From NCBI GenBank assembly GCA_964483395.1, contig CAZABT010000044.1:1-18945 (forward strand): a stretch of DNA of 18,945 nucleotides, in the 5' to 3' direction. The notes beneath the pieces were generated by a model. That model saw only the letters and a list, made by a program, of their open reading frames with translations. It was not told the origin of the DNA and made no database searches. This DNA comes from JAAYYM01 sp964483395. GTDB taxonomy: Bacteria; Bacillota; Clostridia; Lachnospirales; Lachnospiraceae. This document shows positions 1 to 7,999 of this stretch, one piece after another. A program made the position numbers and the translations under genes. The first letter of the stretch is position 1. Each line of letters begins with the position of its first letter.

Positions 1-1
1 T

Positions 2-370
2 TTTGAGAATGTAGATATGCTGATCCTGCCCGGCGGGCCTGGACATACCAAGCTTCTTGAGCATAAAGGACTGACAGAGAAGATCAAGGCATTCAACTTA
101 TCCAGAAAGAGGATTGCCGCCATTTGTGCGGCACCGAGCATCCTGGGCAGGCTGGGAGTGTTGATTGGGAAGAAGGCAGTCTGCTATCCGGGATATGAGA
201 ACGATCTGCAGGGAGCAAATGTACTGCGAGACGAGGTCATCACAGACGGCAATATCACAACCAGCCGCGGCGCAGGAACAGCTATCCCGTTTTCATTGGA
301 GCTTGTAAAGCTTCTTGACTGTGAGACAGAAGCGGGAGCAATGAAGAGCAAGATCATTTACAGACAGTAA
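2..370 (+). CDS. DJ-1/PfpI family protein, 3' part (5' end outside window)
   Basis: This is the C-terminal 122 residues of a DJ-1/PfpI-superfamily protein. The open frame runs to the left window edge, so the start lies outside; the first internal ATG (17) is not the true start. Visible family marks are the LILPGG strand-turn near the left edge, the nucleophile elbow AAICAAP with the reactive cysteine, YPGYE, and the TSRGAGTA segment followed by a C-terminal helix. The family (DJ-1, YajL, ThiJ) includes glyoxalase III/deglycase-like and redox-sensing proteins of the cytoplasm; the exact reaction here cannot be told. The cysteine and the GPG-type turn are kept, so it looks functional. Its last 17 bases overlap the 3' end of the convergent phosphorylase gene. 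Confidence 0.9.
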   Translation, partial: FENVDMLILPGGPGHTKLLEHKGLTEKIKAFNLSRKRIAAICAAPSILGRLGVLIGKKAVCYPGYENDLQGANVLRDEVITDGNITTSRGAGTAIPFSLELVKLLDCETEAGAMKSKIIYRQ

Positions 371-3293
371 AGGCATTCACAATTTCCAGTAAATCTCCAA
401 ACTGCTCCAGTTGATAGGTTGCAACCCCTGCCTTTGCGGCATCGGAGATGGCAGCGCAGTCCATGCCGCCGTTGATGGCTGCCTGAACTCCTGCGACGGC
501 ATCTTCCACAACCAAGCATTGAGAGGCAGGCACACCGACATATTCACAAGCCTTGAGGAACACCTCGGGGTCAGGCTTGCTGCAGGTGATGTTGTTGCCA
601 TCTGAGACGGCATCAAAATAGCTTCCCAGACCAATCCGGTCAAGAATCAAACGTGCATTTTTACTGGAGGAACCAATCGCGAGCTTCAGACCATGCAGAC
701 GAAGCCGATCAAGTGTCTCGGATACCTCAGCAGGGAGGTCAGCAGGGGCCATATTGCAAAGAAGCTGTTTGTAGATATCATTCTTTTTTGCAATATAATG
801 TTGAATTTCTTCTTCGGTCAGTTGACCGTCATGATTCTCCAAAATGATCTCAAAGCTTTCTCTGCGGCTGACACCGCGCAGACGGTTATTTATGGTCTTA
901 TCGAAGGGGATGTGCAGTTCATCCGCGATGGCTTTCCATGCCTGATAATGATATTCATCTGTATGACAGATCACTCCGTCCAAATCAAATATGATTGCTT
1001 TATATTTCATTTGCATACCTATACAGCATTGGTTCGACAGACAATATTCCCTGCCATAGACGAAAATATTGACCGGCATACCGTGCAGTAGTGTCAGGGT
1101 ACAGGTCTTTTGGGTTATATGGACTTCAATCTGGCTTCCCTCATAATTAATCCGAAAGCGATAGCCGTTCCACTGTCCGGGAAGCGAGGGGGACAGATAC
1201 AGTCCGCCTTCCTTGAGACGGAGACCGCCGAAACCATAGACGACAGCCATATAGGTGCCTCCCATGTTGGCAGTATGAATGCCGTCCTTTGTATTGTGAT
1301 GTGTATTAAAGAGATCCAGCTTGGCAGAGTCTCCGAAATAGCCATAGGCCTTGTCAATCATTCCGAGTTTCGCCGCCATGATACTGAAAATGCAGGTAGA
1401 TAGTGAGGAATCGTGCGTTGTAACCTTTTCGTAATATTCATAGGAGCTGCGGATGGTTGTAAGCTCCTGGGCATCCTCGTAGATAAAATGTGCTAAAACG
1501 GTGTCGGCCTGCTTACATACCTGATGTCGGTACAGATACAGAGGATGATAGTGCAGCAGTAAGGGAAATTGATCCTTTGGAGTCTTAGACAGATCCCAGA
1601 TCTTCTTCTGCAGGAAGGAGTCATCCTGAGGATTGATGTTCAATTCCTGATCATAGGGCAGATACATGGTTTCGGCTGCATGGGAAAAGGATTGAATTTC
1701 CTCGTCGGTAAGCCCCATTCGGTCACACAATTCCCTGAATCCGACATGTCCTTCTAATAGCCCATAGAACTTCACAGCCCAGTATAGATTGTATTTTGCC
1801 GAAACATTGGTAAAGTAATTGTTGTTCACCATACAGGTGTATTCATCAGGCCCCGTTACTTCATTAATCACAAATTGACCACGATAGTCATTTCCGACAT
1901 CCATCCACAGTCTTGCAGTTTCAAACAGAATCTCTGCCCCTTGCTCTGCGATCAACCTCAGATCCTTGGTAGCTAGATAATAGGCAACAATGGCATAGGC
2001 AATATCTCCGTTGATATGATAAGCCGCTGAGCCGGAGACGAAATAGCCGGAGCATTCTTTTCCCATGATGGTGCGCCATGGATAGAGAGCGCCTTTTGTA
2101 TGCCCAAGAATACGGGCATTTTCTCTTGCCTGCTCCAGTGTGGCATAGCGATAGGAGATAAGATTTTTTGAAACAACCGGATTGGTCAATGTAAAGAAGG
2201 GCTGGATATACATCTCGGTATCCCAGAAGTAATGCCCCTCATAGCCTTCACCGGAAAGGCCCTTAGCTGCAATATTGCTGAACGCGTCCTTACCGACCGA
2301 CTGAAGAAGCTGATACAGGTTATAACGAATAGCCAGTGACAGTTCCTCATCCCCGTCAATGGTTAAGAGTGCCTGTGACCAGTATTCCTGCAAATAGTCG
2401 TGCTGTTCCCTGTAAAGTGTTTCAAGTGGACTGGAGAGAACCTGTGACATTCTGCGAAAGGCAAGATTTACACAGTTGCCGGATCTGAGAGAGTCGGTAA
2501 TGATGGTATATTTTGTGAGTGTTACAGTCTCATCTTTTGCAATTGAGGTGGTCAATGTACAGATGCTGCGATGCCCACCTTCCGACAGGTCAGTTGCAGC
2601 TTTTTTTGACAGCACATTTTTTACAACAGAACAAACGGCCAGATCTGACTTGGCGGTACGTGTCACGAGACAGGAGGCATCTTCAAAAAGCTCGGCATGA
2701 ACAGGAATGAGATGTTCAAGGCTTTCACCTGCTACGCGAGGATCATTTGGGTCAAAGTAATTATGCACATCTCCGATATGGGTGGACACAAACGTAACGA
2801 AGCCGTCGAAGTTTAAGGCCTTGACACTATATTCAATGGTGAACAACGACAATTGTACAAAGGATGTCATGCGTTTGATTGTAATCTCGATGTCCTTGCC
2901 AAGTGGAGAACGCCATATGATATGGCGAAGAGTATAACCGTCCTCCATATGCAGCAGCCGTTCGCTTCTTAGAACCGAGCCTTCAAATAAAGAAAAAATC
3001 TCATCATCTATTTTAAGTCGGATGCCCTGAGAATCCACAACATTTAAAATAGTCTGTTTTTCCTCTATCAGGCCACACAGCTTCTCTGCCTGCTTCATCT
3101 CGGCAAAGTCATAGAAGCCATTGATATAGGTACCACGAATGGACTGCAAGTCGGAGGGATAGCCCTCCTCAAATGCGGAGCGGACTCCGATATAGCCGTT
3201 GGCATTATGAAAGATAGTTTCCTGTAAAAGAAGAGAATCCTGCTCAAGAGGCAGATGCTCCATCCTGTAAATTGACTGATTAGTTTGCTTCAT
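354..3293 (-). CDS. Bifunctional GH65 disaccharide phosphorylase / beta-phosphoglucomutase fusion
   Basis: A 979-residue protein with two complete enzymes in one frame. Residues 1 to about 757 are a glycoside hydrolase family 65 phosphorylase (maltose, trehalose, kojibiose or nigerose phosphorylase type): GHYFWDTE near 353-360, the catalytic acid Glu484 in TGPDEY followed by NNNYFTN, and the phosphate-site region HTANMGG near 673-679. Residues 762-979 are a HAD-type beta-phosphoglucomutase: nucleophile and acid/base in FDLDG (Asp770, Asp772), GVSRRESF in the cap, GSSS near 874-877, KPDPE with Lys906, and VEDA with Glu930-Asp931. Both parts have normal family length. Known chemistry: inorganic phosphate splits an alpha-diglucoside to glucose and beta-glucose-1-phosphate, and the mutase makes glucose-6-phosphate. 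The start has GAGGAG 8 bases upstream. It is last in the transporter operon. The disaccharide specificity is not readable by eye. No stop codon or good ribosome site separates the domains, so it is a real fusion, though internal starts at Met760/Met762 could give some free mutase. Confidence 0.93.
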   Translation of the reverse strand: MKQTNQSIYRMEHLPLEQDSLLLQETIFHNANGYIGVRSAFEEGYPSDLQSIRGTYINGFYDFAEMKQAEKLCGLIEEKQTILNVVDSQGIRLKIDDEIFSLFEGSVLRSERLLHMEDGYTLRHIIWRSPLGKDIEITIKRMTSFVQLSLFTIEYSVKALNFDGFVTFVSTHIGDVHNYFDPNDPRVAGESLEHLIPVHAELFEDASCLVTRTAKSDLAVCSVVKNVLSKKAATDLSEGGHRSICTLTTSIAKDETVTLTKYTIITDSLRSGNCVNLAFRRMSQVLSSPLETLYREQHDYLQEYWSQALLTIDGDEELSLAIRYNLYQLLQSVGKDAFSNIAAKGLSGEGYEGHYFWDTEMYIQPFFTLTNPVVSKNLISYRYATLEQARENARILGHTKGALYPWRTIMGKECSGYFVSGSAAYHINGDIAYAIVAYYLATKDLRLIAEQGAEILFETARLWMDVGNDYRGQFVINEVTGPDEYTCMVNNNYFTNVSAKYNLYWAVKFYGLLEGHVGFRELCDRMGLTDEEIQSFSHAAETMYLPYDQELNINPQDDSFLQKKIWDLSKTPKDQFPLLLHYHPLYLYRHQVCKQADTVLAHFIYEDAQELTTIRSSYEYYEKVTTHDSSLSTCIFSIMAAKLGMIDKAYGYFGDSAKLDLFNTHHNTKDGIHTANMGGTYMAVVYGFGGLRLKEGGLYLSPSLPGQWNGYRFRINYEGSQIEVHITQKTCTLTLLHGMPVNIFVYGREYCLSNQCCIGMQMKYKAIIFDLDGVICHTDEYHYQAWKAIADELHIPFDKTINNRLRGVSRRESFEIILENHDGQLTEEEIQHYIAKKNDIYKQLLCNMAPADLPAEVSETLDRLRLHGLKLAIGSSSKNARLILDRIGLGSYFDAVSDGNNITCSKPDPEVFLKACEYVGVPASQCLVVEDAVAGVQAAINGGMDCAAISDAAKAGVATYQLEQFGDLLEIVNAFTVCK

Positions 3294-3359
3294 AGTCGAT
3301 ACTCCTCATATAAGTAAGTAGAAAGTACATGATGATTGATTTAAACGGCAGACAGCTTA

Positions 3360-4196
3360 TTACTTTACGGCACCTGCTGCAACGCCTTTAATGATATATT
3401 TCTGCGCACACAGGTAGAAGATGATAACCGGAATGATGGTTAGCGTCAAGCCTGCCATTGCCATGTTCCACTGGATGGTGAACTGTCCGAAGAAGGAAGC
3501 TGTGGAAAGCGGGATGGTGCGGTTTGCCTTGCTTGAGATTACCAGAGAGGGCAGCAGGTAATCATTCCAGATCCAGATGACATCCAAAATAATGACTGTA
3601 ACGGTAGTCGGCTTCAGCATTGGAAATACTATTTTCCAGAAAACACCCAATTTTGTACAGCCGTCAATGGTTGCCGCTTCTTCTAGAGAGACCGGAATGG
3701 ATTTGACAAAGCCATGGTACAGAAAGACTGCCATGCTTGCACCGAAGCCGACATTCATATAGACAAGTCCTCCCAGTGTGTCGAGCATCGGAATATGCAG
3801 ATTGTCACGAATCCAGCCCATTTCCTGCATCAGGGGCATCATCAGCGTTTGAAACGGAATGAGCATGGTTGCTACAAAGACGTTAAAGATTACGATGCTG
3901 ATGTTTTTTTCGGTTCTGACTAACATCCATGCAGTCATGGAAGCCAGTGTAACAATGATCAAAATAGAGGTAAATGTAACGAAAAGCGAATTATAAAAGG
4001 AATGAAGGAACTGCATCTTATTCATGGCTTTGGAATAATACTCAAAGTTCAGGCGTGAAGGCAGTGCCAGAATATTCTCATATAACTCGGAACGGCTCTT
4101 GAAGGAATTGACGATAATGATGTAAATCGGGAAAAGATAAATCGTACACAGCATCAGAACCAGCGAATTGACAAGAATTCTTTTTGCTTTATCCAT
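3360..4196 (-). CDS. Sugar ABC transporter permease, MalG-like (CUT1)
   Basis: A 278-residue inner permease of the binding-protein-dependent sugar importer, cytoplasmic membrane. It has the MalG-type layout: an N-terminal membrane segment (about residues 8-30), a cluster of further hydrophobic segments, and the cytoplasmic EAA loop (about 173-196, EEAATIDG with a following FPMLKP) that docks the ATPase. The start codon shares one base with the stop codon of the preceding permease (TAATG junction), which implies translational coupling, and a GGGAGGTG ribosome site lies inside the end of that gene. The substrate is inferred from the operon to be an alpha-linked glucose disaccharide or oligosaccharide. 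No ATP-binding subunit lies in this locus; in Firmicutes such importers usually borrow a shared MsmX/UgpC-type ATPase encoded elsewhere. Confidence 0.95.
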   Translation of the reverse strand: MDKAKRILVNSLVLMLCTIYLFPIYIIIVNSFKSRSELYENILALPSRLNFEYYSKAMNKMQFLHSFYNSLFVTFTSILIIVTLASMTAWMLVRTEKNISIVIFNVFVATMLIPFQTLMMPLMQEMGWIRDNLHIPMLDTLGGLVYMNVGFGASMAVFLYHGFVKSIPVSLEEAATIDGCTKLGVFWKIVFPMLKPTTVTVIILDVIWIWNDYLLPSLVISSKANRTIPLSTASFFGQFTIQWNMAMAGLTLTIIPVIIFYLCAQKYIIKGVAAGAVK

Positions 4197-5071
4197 TACA
4201 TCGACACCTCCCTTTTTTTCGTAATTGATACCTGAATCAGTGTAATGACGGCAACCATGATGAAGAATACAATGGCCTTTGCCTGCCCGTAACCAAAATG
4301 ATTCAGTTGAAAAATCTCATTATAAATATTTAGGGCAAACATCTCCGTTGCATTGGAGGGACCTCCGCCGGTCAGGGAGAAGTTCACATCGAAGATCTTG
4401 AAGCAGTTCGAGAGTGTCATAAAAAGGCAGATGGTAAAGGAGGGCATCAGCAAAGGAAATCTGATCCAAAGCAGTGTCTGCCAGAAGCCTGCTCCGTCAA
4501 CCTCTGCTGCTTCTATGACGTCCTCCGGAATGGCCTGAATGCCTGTGATGTATATGATCATGATATACCCTGCCATCTGCCATGTCGCAACGACGATCAG
4601 TGCTGCCAGTGCAAAGCCGGGATCTAAAAGCCAGTTGCGGAAAATACCGCCCCAACCGGTCATTTCACCTATGCCGGAGAGTGCGTCCCCGAGAATGAAC
4701 TTCCAGATATAGCCGAGGATCAGGCCGCCGATCAGATATGGCATAAATAGCATTGTTCGTGCAATGTTGCGTACTTTTAATTTGGCTGTAACCATCAGGG
4801 CAAAGGCAAGACCGAGAAGATTGATCAAAATAATGGCCAACAGCGTGAAAACCATGGTCTGCGAAGCTGTGGAAATAAATCTTGAGTCGGCTCCAAGTTT
4901 GATGTAATTGTCCATTCCGACAAATATCTTGGGATTCAGCGGCAGTCCGTCCCATGAAAAAAACGAGTAGCTGATGCCTATGATAAAGGGGATGATGACA
5001 ACAGTAGTAAAGATGAAAATAAGCGGTGTAGTAAACAGCAGGAACCAACCGGTATTTTTACGTGCTTTCAT
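4196..5071 (-). CDS. Sugar ABC transporter permease, MalF-like (CUT1)
   Basis: A 291-residue permease, partner of the MalG-like protein. It begins with a positively charged tail (MKARKNTG) and a first membrane segment at about 9-36, and carries the EAA loop near 187-210 (EAAEVDGAGFW, then RFPLLMP). The length matches Firmicute MalF/MsmF/UgpA-type proteins, which lack the large periplasmic insert of E. coli MalF. The ribosome site is GGGAGGGAG upstream of ATG. It is separated from the binding-protein gene by a 147-base gap filled with hairpins and is joined to the next permease by a one-base overlap. Function as a heterodimeric sugar channel is inferred from the family; the substrate comes from the neighbouring phosphorylase. 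Confidence 0.95.
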   Translation of the reverse strand: MKARKNTGWFLLFTTPLIFIFTTVVIIPFIIGISYSFFSWDGLPLNPKIFVGMDNYIKLGADSRFISTASQTMVFTLLAIILINLLGLAFALMVTAKLKVRNIARTMLFMPYLIGGLILGYIWKFILGDALSGIGEMTGWGGIFRNWLLDPGFALAALIVVATWQMAGYIMIIYITGIQAIPEDVIEAAEVDGAGFWQTLLWIRFPLLMPSFTICLFMTLSNCFKIFDVNFSLTGGGPSNATEMFALNIYNEIFQLNHFGYGQAKAIVFFIMVAVITLIQVSITKKREVSM

Positions 5072-5218
5072 GTAATGCTCCCTCCCGACGCTGCGTTGCG
5101 CAGCAAATCACCCGAAAGAAATTGATTGTAAGAACCGCAAAGCGGTAAGGCTGCTTAGGAACAGAGGGATCTGTATCCGATACAAATCCCTCCTGTTCAG
5201 TTAAGTATGCTCCAAAGT
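5072..5218 (-). other. Hairpin-rich spacer between binding-protein and permease genes
   Basis: This 147-base gap inside the operon has three inverted repeats. The largest, 5160-5197, has nearly 18 paired positions with one bulge and one mismatch and a very short loop. The second, 5134-5146, is ACCGC-TTT-GCGGT as read on the minus strand. The third, 5090-5104, is GCTGCG with a 3-base loop and ends just before the ribosome site of the permease gene. None is followed by a convincing T-run on the minus strand. By analogy with other sugar importers, such structures between a binding-protein gene and its permease genes often protect the upstream mRNA and lower downstream expression; that role is inferred here. 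Confidence 0.7.
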
Positions 5219-6520
5219 TTATTTTCCGGCTTCAATAAATGCATTTTCCAGAGCAATCAGGAAATCCTCTTCAGATATATCTGTTGTAAAAAACTGCTCA
5301 GCAATCGGAACTAGATAGACATCCACGATGCCTGCAGGCCATTCGTTCATAGGCCATGTAATGGTCTTTCCTTCTTCCGTGAAGCGTGCTACCTCCTGAG
5401 AGAGCGGATCCAGATTGTCATTGGTCATACCCTCAACAACAGGAATAAATCCAAATTCATTCATCATGTAGTCCTTGCCGGTGTCTGAGGTGTACAGCCA
5501 GTTAATGAAATCCTTGCCTGCCTGAATTTCTTCCGGTGCTGCCTGTGAATTGACATACCATGCAGCAGGAACGCTGACAGCGAGCTTATCATTGCCTGCG
5601 ATCGGAAGTCCCATCATGCCCATATCAAAGGAAACCTCGTAATCGGTAAACATGCCTGCACACCAGTTGCCCTGATGGATGGCTGCTGTCTTGCCGGTTG
5701 CAAAATCACCGCATTCCTTGTCGTAGTTGACTTCGAGCGGATTGTAGGAATTGTCTCTGATGGCAGCATAGAATCGGGCAAATTCCTGAAATTCCGGTGT
5801 TTCGGAAAGCATTACCTCGCCCTTGATTGCTTTGGAAACAAAGTCAGATGGATTCTCCTGCATTGCAAAAGGTGTATTCAGGATGTGACCAATCAGAAAA
5901 TAACTTTCCTGTGAAAGACCAAAGCCATTGATACCGGAGGCTTTTTGATCCTGCAGCATTTTCACAAAGGAATCATAGCTGTTGACCGTTGCAGGATCCA
6001 GCAGACTTTTGTTATAGACCATTCCAAAGCCTTCCACGGTATATGGAATACCAACCGTTTTGCCGTCGACTACATTGGTCATACCCTGCGCAACCTTAGA
6101 TACCATTGGAATATCCGAAAGGTCTGCAAGATATGCAGCGATTTGCTGTGACTCGGAACCGGGCTGTAGTGAGAATACGGTCGGTCCCTGATTATTTGCA
6201 AGCTTTGTTTTCAACTGCTGAAAATAATCATCGCCGGTAGTTCCCCAGACTTCAACCTCTACACCTGTTTCTTTCTGATAGGCTTCTGCACATGCTTCCA
6301 GTTGATCTGCAATCTCGACCTTGGACTGAAATACGATGATTTTTTCAGCCGAAGCGACACTGTCCTCGTCTGCAGCAGCTTGGGCGGTCTCTGCGTCTGT
6401 GGAAGCAGCTTCGGTATTGCTCTCACCGGCGGCATTTGTATCAACCTTCGCTGCGCATCCTGTGAGAATTGTGCTCAATAAAAGTGTTGCGGTAAGAAAT
6501 GTTCCTAATACTCGTTTCAT
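5219..6520 (-). CDS. Extracellular sugar-binding lipoprotein of ABC importer
   Basis: A 433-residue solute-binding protein of the bacterial extracellular family 1 (MalE/UgpB type). The N-terminus is a lipoprotein signal: MKR, a hydrophobic stretch, then LTGC with the lipidated Cys22. A low-complexity Ala/Glu/Asp/Thr linker follows to about residue 58, then the two-lobed binding domain, with aromatic-rich segments typical of sugar contact (for example HQGNWCAGMF and PAAWYVN). It sits on the outer face of the membrane and delivers sugar to the two permeases downstream. It is the first gene of the operon after the LacI regulator, preceded by AAGGAGG 7 bases from ATG and by a strong promoter. Substrate identity is inferred from the GH65 phosphorylase: probably a glucose disaccharide. 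Confidence 0.93.
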   Translation of the reverse strand: MKRVLGTFLTATLLLSTILTGCAAKVDTNAAGESNTEAASTDAETAQAAADEDSVASAEKIIVFQSKVEIADQLEACAEAYQKETGVEVEVWGTTGDDYFQQLKTKLANNQGPTVFSLQPGSESQQIAAYLADLSDIPMVSKVAQGMTNVVDGKTVGIPYTVEGFGMVYNKSLLDPATVNSYDSFVKMLQDQKASGINGFGLSQESYFLIGHILNTPFAMQENPSDFVSKAIKGEVMLSETPEFQEFARFYAAIRDNSYNPLEVNYDKECGDFATGKTAAIHQGNWCAGMFTDYEVSFDMGMMGLPIAGNDKLAVSVPAAWYVNSQAAPEEIQAGKDFINWLYTSDTGKDYMMNEFGFIPVVEGMTNDNLDPLSQEVARFTEEGKTITWPMNEWPAGIVDVYLVPIAEQFFTTDISEEDFLIALENAFIEAGK

Positions 6521-6554
6521 GTTTTTTCCTCCTTGTTACTCCTTCATGATTTTT

Positions 6555-6568
6555 GTAAAACGTTATAC
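6555..6568. promoter_or_regulatory. LacI-type operator candidate for the sugar operon
   Basis: GTAAAACGTTATAC is a near-perfect palindrome (12 of 14 positions symmetric) centred on CG, the hallmark of LacI/GalR-family operators. It lies about 7 to 20 bases past the predicted transcription start of the binding-protein operon, where a bound repressor would block initiation or elongation. The LacI-type gene immediately upstream is the natural ligand-sensing partner. It does not match the CcpA cre consensus well (A where C is expected before the central CG). Confidence 0.6.
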
Positions 6569-6581
6569 CTGCTACACCTTC

Positions 6582-6610
6582 ATGCTATGATAAATCCTAT
6601 GGTATGTCAA
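6582..6610 (-). promoter_or_regulatory. Sigma-A promoter of sugar importer operon
   Basis: On the minus strand a perfect -35 box TTGACA (6605-6610) is followed after 17 bases by TAGCAT (6582-6587), a 4-of-6 match to the -10 box. Predicted start of transcription is near 6575, giving a leader of about 55 bases before the binding-protein ATG. It lies after the terminator of the lacI-type gene, so the importer operon has its own start. Confidence 0.7.
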
Positions 6611-6669
6611 CGAAAAGTAGAGCAAAAATCTGTAAAAAAGGAATCTTTGGAAGTTGTCACAAATGGCAC

Positions 6670-6720
6670 AAAAGAAAAGACCATGTTTTCAAAAGCCGAT
6701 TTGGCAAAATAAACATGGTC
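6670..6720 (-). terminator. Rho-independent terminator of the lacI-type gene
   Basis: Read on the minus strand, GACCATGTTT pairs with AAACATGGTC (arms 6711-6720 and 6679-6688), with a further inner GCC/GGC pairing, followed by TTTTCTTTT (6670-6678). It lies 43 bases after the stop of the LacI-type gene and upstream of the sugar operon promoter, isolating the two units. Confidence 0.8.
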
Positions 6721-6762
6721 TTGTAAAATATTTTAGTAAAACGATTTGCAATTTACATGATT

Positions 6763-7737
6763 TTATCTTCTTTTTTCTGCTACCGTACGCCTCCATTTGA
6801 CTTTCGCGGAAATTTTGAAGGGTTCTACATTGTGTTTGCCGCGGATGTTTTCAGCGAGATACTGTGCGGCAAGATAGCCGCGTTCATAATTCGGAATATC
6901 TATTGTTGTCAGTCCGACAACCTCTGCAAGATCACAGTTGTCAAATCCGGTTACCGCAATGTCCTCCGGAACATGGATTCCGTTTTCACGGAAAGCACGG
7001 ATAGCACCGATTGCCATATTGTCATTCGCACAGATCAGCACCTCGGGAATCTCTTCACTCAGCAGCATGATTTTGGCGGCGCGGTAGCCACTCTTTTCAC
7101 GGTAATTACCGGCAAAGTAATTCTCACGATGAAAGGCAATGCGGTTTTTCTCAAGAGTGTCCAGAAATGCCTGATATCGTTCGATGTTGTCGGTGGTTTC
7201 TTCGATTCCGCCGATAAATCCGAAGCGGCGATAGCCCTTTTGTATGACACCCTGTACGAGCTCACACATTGGCTCATAGTTGTTAACAACGATGCTTTTC
7301 ACATTGGGATTATCTACAATACGATCCAGTACGACAATGGGATAGTGTTCTCCGGCAACTCTGTTCAGAAAATCATTTGTCATCTGTGAGTCCAGACTGA
7401 TACAGCCCGCAGTCAGTGAACTGCGCATGTACTTTTCACAGGACTTGAAGGTACAGATGATGAGGTCATAGTTGTTTTCATTTGCATAATCGCTGATGCC
7501 GTTTATGATTTTCAAATAGAAGGAACGGTCAAAATCGCTGAAATTGAACAAAATGGTATTACTTGTGCCCGATTTCAGACCTTTTCCGGCAATATTGGGA
7601 TAATAGGACAATTCATTGCAGATTCTAAGAACATTGGCTCGTGTAGCTTCGCCAACGTTTTTTTTGTTATTCATTACATTAGAGACAGTGGAGACTGAGA
7701 CACCTGCTGCTCTTGCAACATCCTTGATTCCTGCCAT
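6763..7737 (-). CDS. LacI-family transcriptional regulator
   Basis: A 324-residue repressor. The start is placed at 7737 because GGAGG lies 8 bases upstream there; an ATG at 7761 in the same frame has no such site and would add eight residues before the canonical MAGIKDVARAAGVSVSTVS. Residues 4-23 form the LacI helix-turn-helix with SVSTVSNVMN contacting DNA, followed by the hinge region near 45-60 (YYPNIAG) and a periplasmic-binding-protein-like effector domain (about 63-320) with the family-typical CANDNMAIGAIRAF and VTGFDNCDLA segments. It probably represses the sugar importer and phosphorylase operon just downstream and is relieved by the imported sugar or a derivative; this is inferred from position and from the palindrome at the operon promoter. 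Confidence 0.92.
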   Translation of the reverse strand: MAGIKDVARAAGVSVSTVSNVMNNKKNVGEATRANVLRICNELSYYPNIAGKGLKSGTSNTILFNFSDFDRSFYLKIINGISDYANENNYDLIICTFKSCEKYMRSSLTAGCISLDSQMTNDFLNRVAGEHYPIVVLDRIVDNPNVKSIVVNNYEPMCELVQGVIQKGYRRFGFIGGIEETTDNIERYQAFLDTLEKNRIAFHRENYFAGNYREKSGYRAAKIMLLSEEIPEVLICANDNMAIGAIRAFRENGIHVPEDIAVTGFDNCDLAEVVGLTTIDIPNYERGYLAAQYLAENIRGKHNVEPFKISAKVKWRRTVAEKRR

Positions 7738-7774
7738 ATAGATACCTCCGGTACTGATCATTCACTTTGATTTT

Positions 7775-7803
7775 AATGTATCATGTCAGGAAAGATTGCG
7801 CAA
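7775..7803 (-). promoter_or_regulatory. Candidate promoter of the lacI-type gene
   Basis: Minus-strand TTGCGC (7798-7803), 17-base spacer, TACATT (7775-7780). Both boxes are 4-of-6 matches. The -35 box is inside a perfect 10-base palindrome (ATTGCGCAAT, 7796-7805). Confidence 0.4.
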
Positions 7804-7901
7804 TATCGGATACTCTTGAGTTTTCGTATATTGCAATAAAGCAGTCGGATTTACAAGAAAACGGTAGAAATGAAATACAACAGAATTGGTATAAGTGTTG
7901 G

Positions 7902-7930
7902 TTGCAAAGAAAAAATGTTTCGCATATAAT
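7902..7930 (+). promoter_or_regulatory. Sigma-A promoter of the RND efflux operon
   Basis: TTGCAA (7902-7907), a 17-base spacer, and a perfect TATAAT (7925-7930). Predicted start near 7937, leaving a leader of about 63 bases before the fusion-protein ATG at 8000. This also argues against a start codon at 7895, which would lie upstream of the promoter. Confidence 0.75.
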
Positions 7931-7938
7931 CGTCATTG

Positions 7939-7952
7939 GACAACATGGTGTC
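7939..7952. promoter_or_regulatory. Candidate TetR operator at efflux promoter
   Basis: GACAACATGGTGTC is a palindrome with 12 of 14 symmetric positions, lying directly over the predicted transcription start of the efflux operon. The operon ends with its own TetR-family gene, so autoregulation through this site is a reasonable inference. Confidence 0.4.
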
Positions 7953-7999
7953 GGATAATGAAGCGGCATCTGAATCAGACGGAAAACGAGGAGAATCAT

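Noticed and set aside
6555..6568. CcpA cre site
   Set aside because: The palindrome has A where the cre consensus requires C before the central CG; a local LacI-type repressor fits better.
6736..6749. Second LacI operator (GTAAAACGATTTGC)
   Set aside because: Only 10 of 14 positions are symmetric and it lies between the lacI stop and its terminator; kept only as a remark under the promoter finding.
7895..7999. Upstream ATG that would lengthen the adaptor protein by 35 residues
   Set aside because: It lies before the predicted promoter, has no ribosome site, and would bury the lipoprotein signal.
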